The position numbers and the translations under genes are program-made. Shown here in pieces: positions 62,901-64,000 of a stretch of 64,000 nt of DNA (its first letter is position 1; the number at the start of each line of letters is the position of its first letter). Source of the DNA: Heliopora coerulea (lineage: Eukaryota > Cnidaria > Anthozoa > Scleralcyonacea > Helioporidae). Below the pieces are notes generated by a model. It was not told the DNA's origin, made no database searches, and saw nothing but the letters and a program-made list of their open reading frames with translations. Location of the stretch: contig JASJOG010000058.1 in the NCBI GenBank assembly GCA_030142905.1, positions 558,001 through 622,000 on the forward strand, in the 5' to 3' direction.

Positions 62901-64000
62901 TCGAGGATTAACGTCGTTGCCCCATGAGCAACCGTGTCCAGAAGATGAAAGGACGATAGACCTAATTAATTCCTTTAAGTTCCCGGAGTGAACTTGGGTT
63001 TCTTATCGTCTTTAGGACCAACTCCACGCCGACCGAACCATTGAGTGTAAACCTGCTCGGATGAGCTGTATTTCATTATACTTCAGAATAATCTCAGAGT
63101 AAATAGAATAAAATCATCGCATTAGTCGGAGTTGAGAAACCAGGTTGAAAAAGTGGCAGTAGTTTCGTTACATCTCGCGACATGATCATAGTCTGCATGG
63201 GTAATACAGAATGTAAATACATGAAACATCCAAGTGAGTAAAGTAAACAGACCAATTGCAATATTTAAATAAAAAAAGTGGAAGAGGACCGATGTTAAAG
63301 TTAACAGACCGTATATTAACCTTACCAATAAGTAAAGAGTTTTTCTTAGTTGTATGTCGTTTTAGTTGTGTTTACGACTTTATCCTTAAATCCTTTGTTA
63401 GACTTTTATTTCATTAAGAGAGCTAGGATAATCATGAAATATCCTGTTTATTGTACACCCAGTGAGCCACTTAGAGTACGCAGCTGTCTTGCTTCAGTTA
63501 TCGTTCATTTTCCTAACAATTATTAATCTTCCATATTAACGCATCAGATAGCGATATATCGGCGCTTTCTCCATCCATACTACCTATTTGTGATCACCTG
63601 TTGTTAGTCGCTGATCAAAACCATCCATTTCAGACTGTCAGGCTAAGATTAAAAGTTACTAGAATTAAGACAGAAAGTGATAAAACTTGAGGTCTTCATG
63701 GAGCTGTTGTCTATGAATGTTATTGAATTGTCTGACGTATCAGTTTCAATATTTCGGGTCAGGTGATAGCCAACGCCGTATCATGGGAGCTATTCAGCTA
63801 CAGCATCAGATTGTTATCTGAGGAGCAGCTTGGAGTTGTTGATGAAGTTAATCACTCGATGATGAATGGGTTGTGCTAAGTCTACGGTCTTCTTCATCTC
63901 AGTTGTGTTTGTATTTGCCAATATGGCAGACCCTGGCTTTGTCTCATGTGTTTCTCCTCTAAAGTACACAACTCATGTGGCCCTCAGTCTCATATTTCCC
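59956..64000. other. Right flank without a convincing gene
   Basis: This 4-kb stretch is upstream of the partial minus-strand gene and may contain its first exon and promoter, but I found no ATG exon that joins in phase. Frames at 60300-60698 (-), 62415-62639 (-) and 63122-63328 (-, hydrophobic) show no recognisable family. One tRNA-derived SINE lies at 61581-61800. Nothing else could be supported. Confidence 0.4.
61581..61800 (+). mobile_element. tRNA-derived SINE, near-complete copy
   Basis: The head carries tRNA-like promoter sequence: an A-box candidate TAGCTGAACAGGTAGAGC near 61652 and a decayed B box GACATCAAATCCC near 61694. A unique body follows (TTTTTCAGTTGACTTCGGCA, GTGTCAGATTATCATGAAAA), then a tail GAGGATGATTCTCAAC. 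It matches the copy at 45581-45775 in both head and tail, which defines a family. Confidence 0.8.

Overview
The window is animal nuclear DNA: AT-rich, with genes split by many GT-AG introns whose phases agree from exon to exon. The gene content (AMPK beta, DNA polymerase theta, holocarboxylase synthetase, a palmitoyltransferase, SMARCAD1) and the dense small DNA transposons, tRNA-derived SINEs and hairpin repeats suggest a cnidarian, most likely an anthozoan (coral or sea anemone). The class-level placement is inference from overall character, not from a search. No bacterial, plasmid, phage or CRISPR features were seen.

Layout, left to right. At 1531-5104 (+) is a complete five-exon AMPK beta subunit gene of 274 codons. 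At about 6669-21557 (+) is POLQ, with the helicase exons, one giant 3.5-kb central exon and a polymerase domain carried largely in a single 1.5-kb exon; one exon junction near 8.8-9.9 kb is unresolved. At 22288-23579 (-) is a two-exon, 292-residue protein I do not recognise, convergent with POLQ. At 24706-31462 (+) is an eight-exon, 740-residue protein with MORN-like repeats, a coiled coil and a C-terminal RING finger. At 31930-37613 (+) is a ten-exon holocarboxylase synthetase of 743 residues. At 38751-39728 (-) is an intronless-looking DHHC-type palmitoyltransferase whose catalytic motif reads CHHC. At 40708-55233 (+) is a 22-exon SMARCAD1 remodeller of about 1007 residues. At 56851-59955 (-) are the last three exons of a basic, low-complexity protein with a candidate capping-protein-interaction motif. 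From 59956 to 64000 I see no convincing gene.

The genes do not form an operon. Several work in related nuclear processes (POLQ end joining; SMARCAD1 in chromatin remodelling during end resection), but their adjacency is probably coincidental.

The introns hold most of the mobile DNA. There is a 612-bp hAT-like element with a perfect 8-bp target duplication (49173-49784), a 396-bp element with 5-bp duplications (42449-42844), and a 499-bp Tigger/pogo-like deletion derivative with TA duplications and a truncated transposase start (30385-30883). There are also tRNA-related SINEs, some arranged as large palindromes (45388-45775, 50080-50392, 61581-61800), a dispersed short hairpin repeat with about ten copies, and a 49-bp minisatellite (57953-58380). 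Exon coordinates were derived by eye from splice signals and phase and could be off by a base or two.
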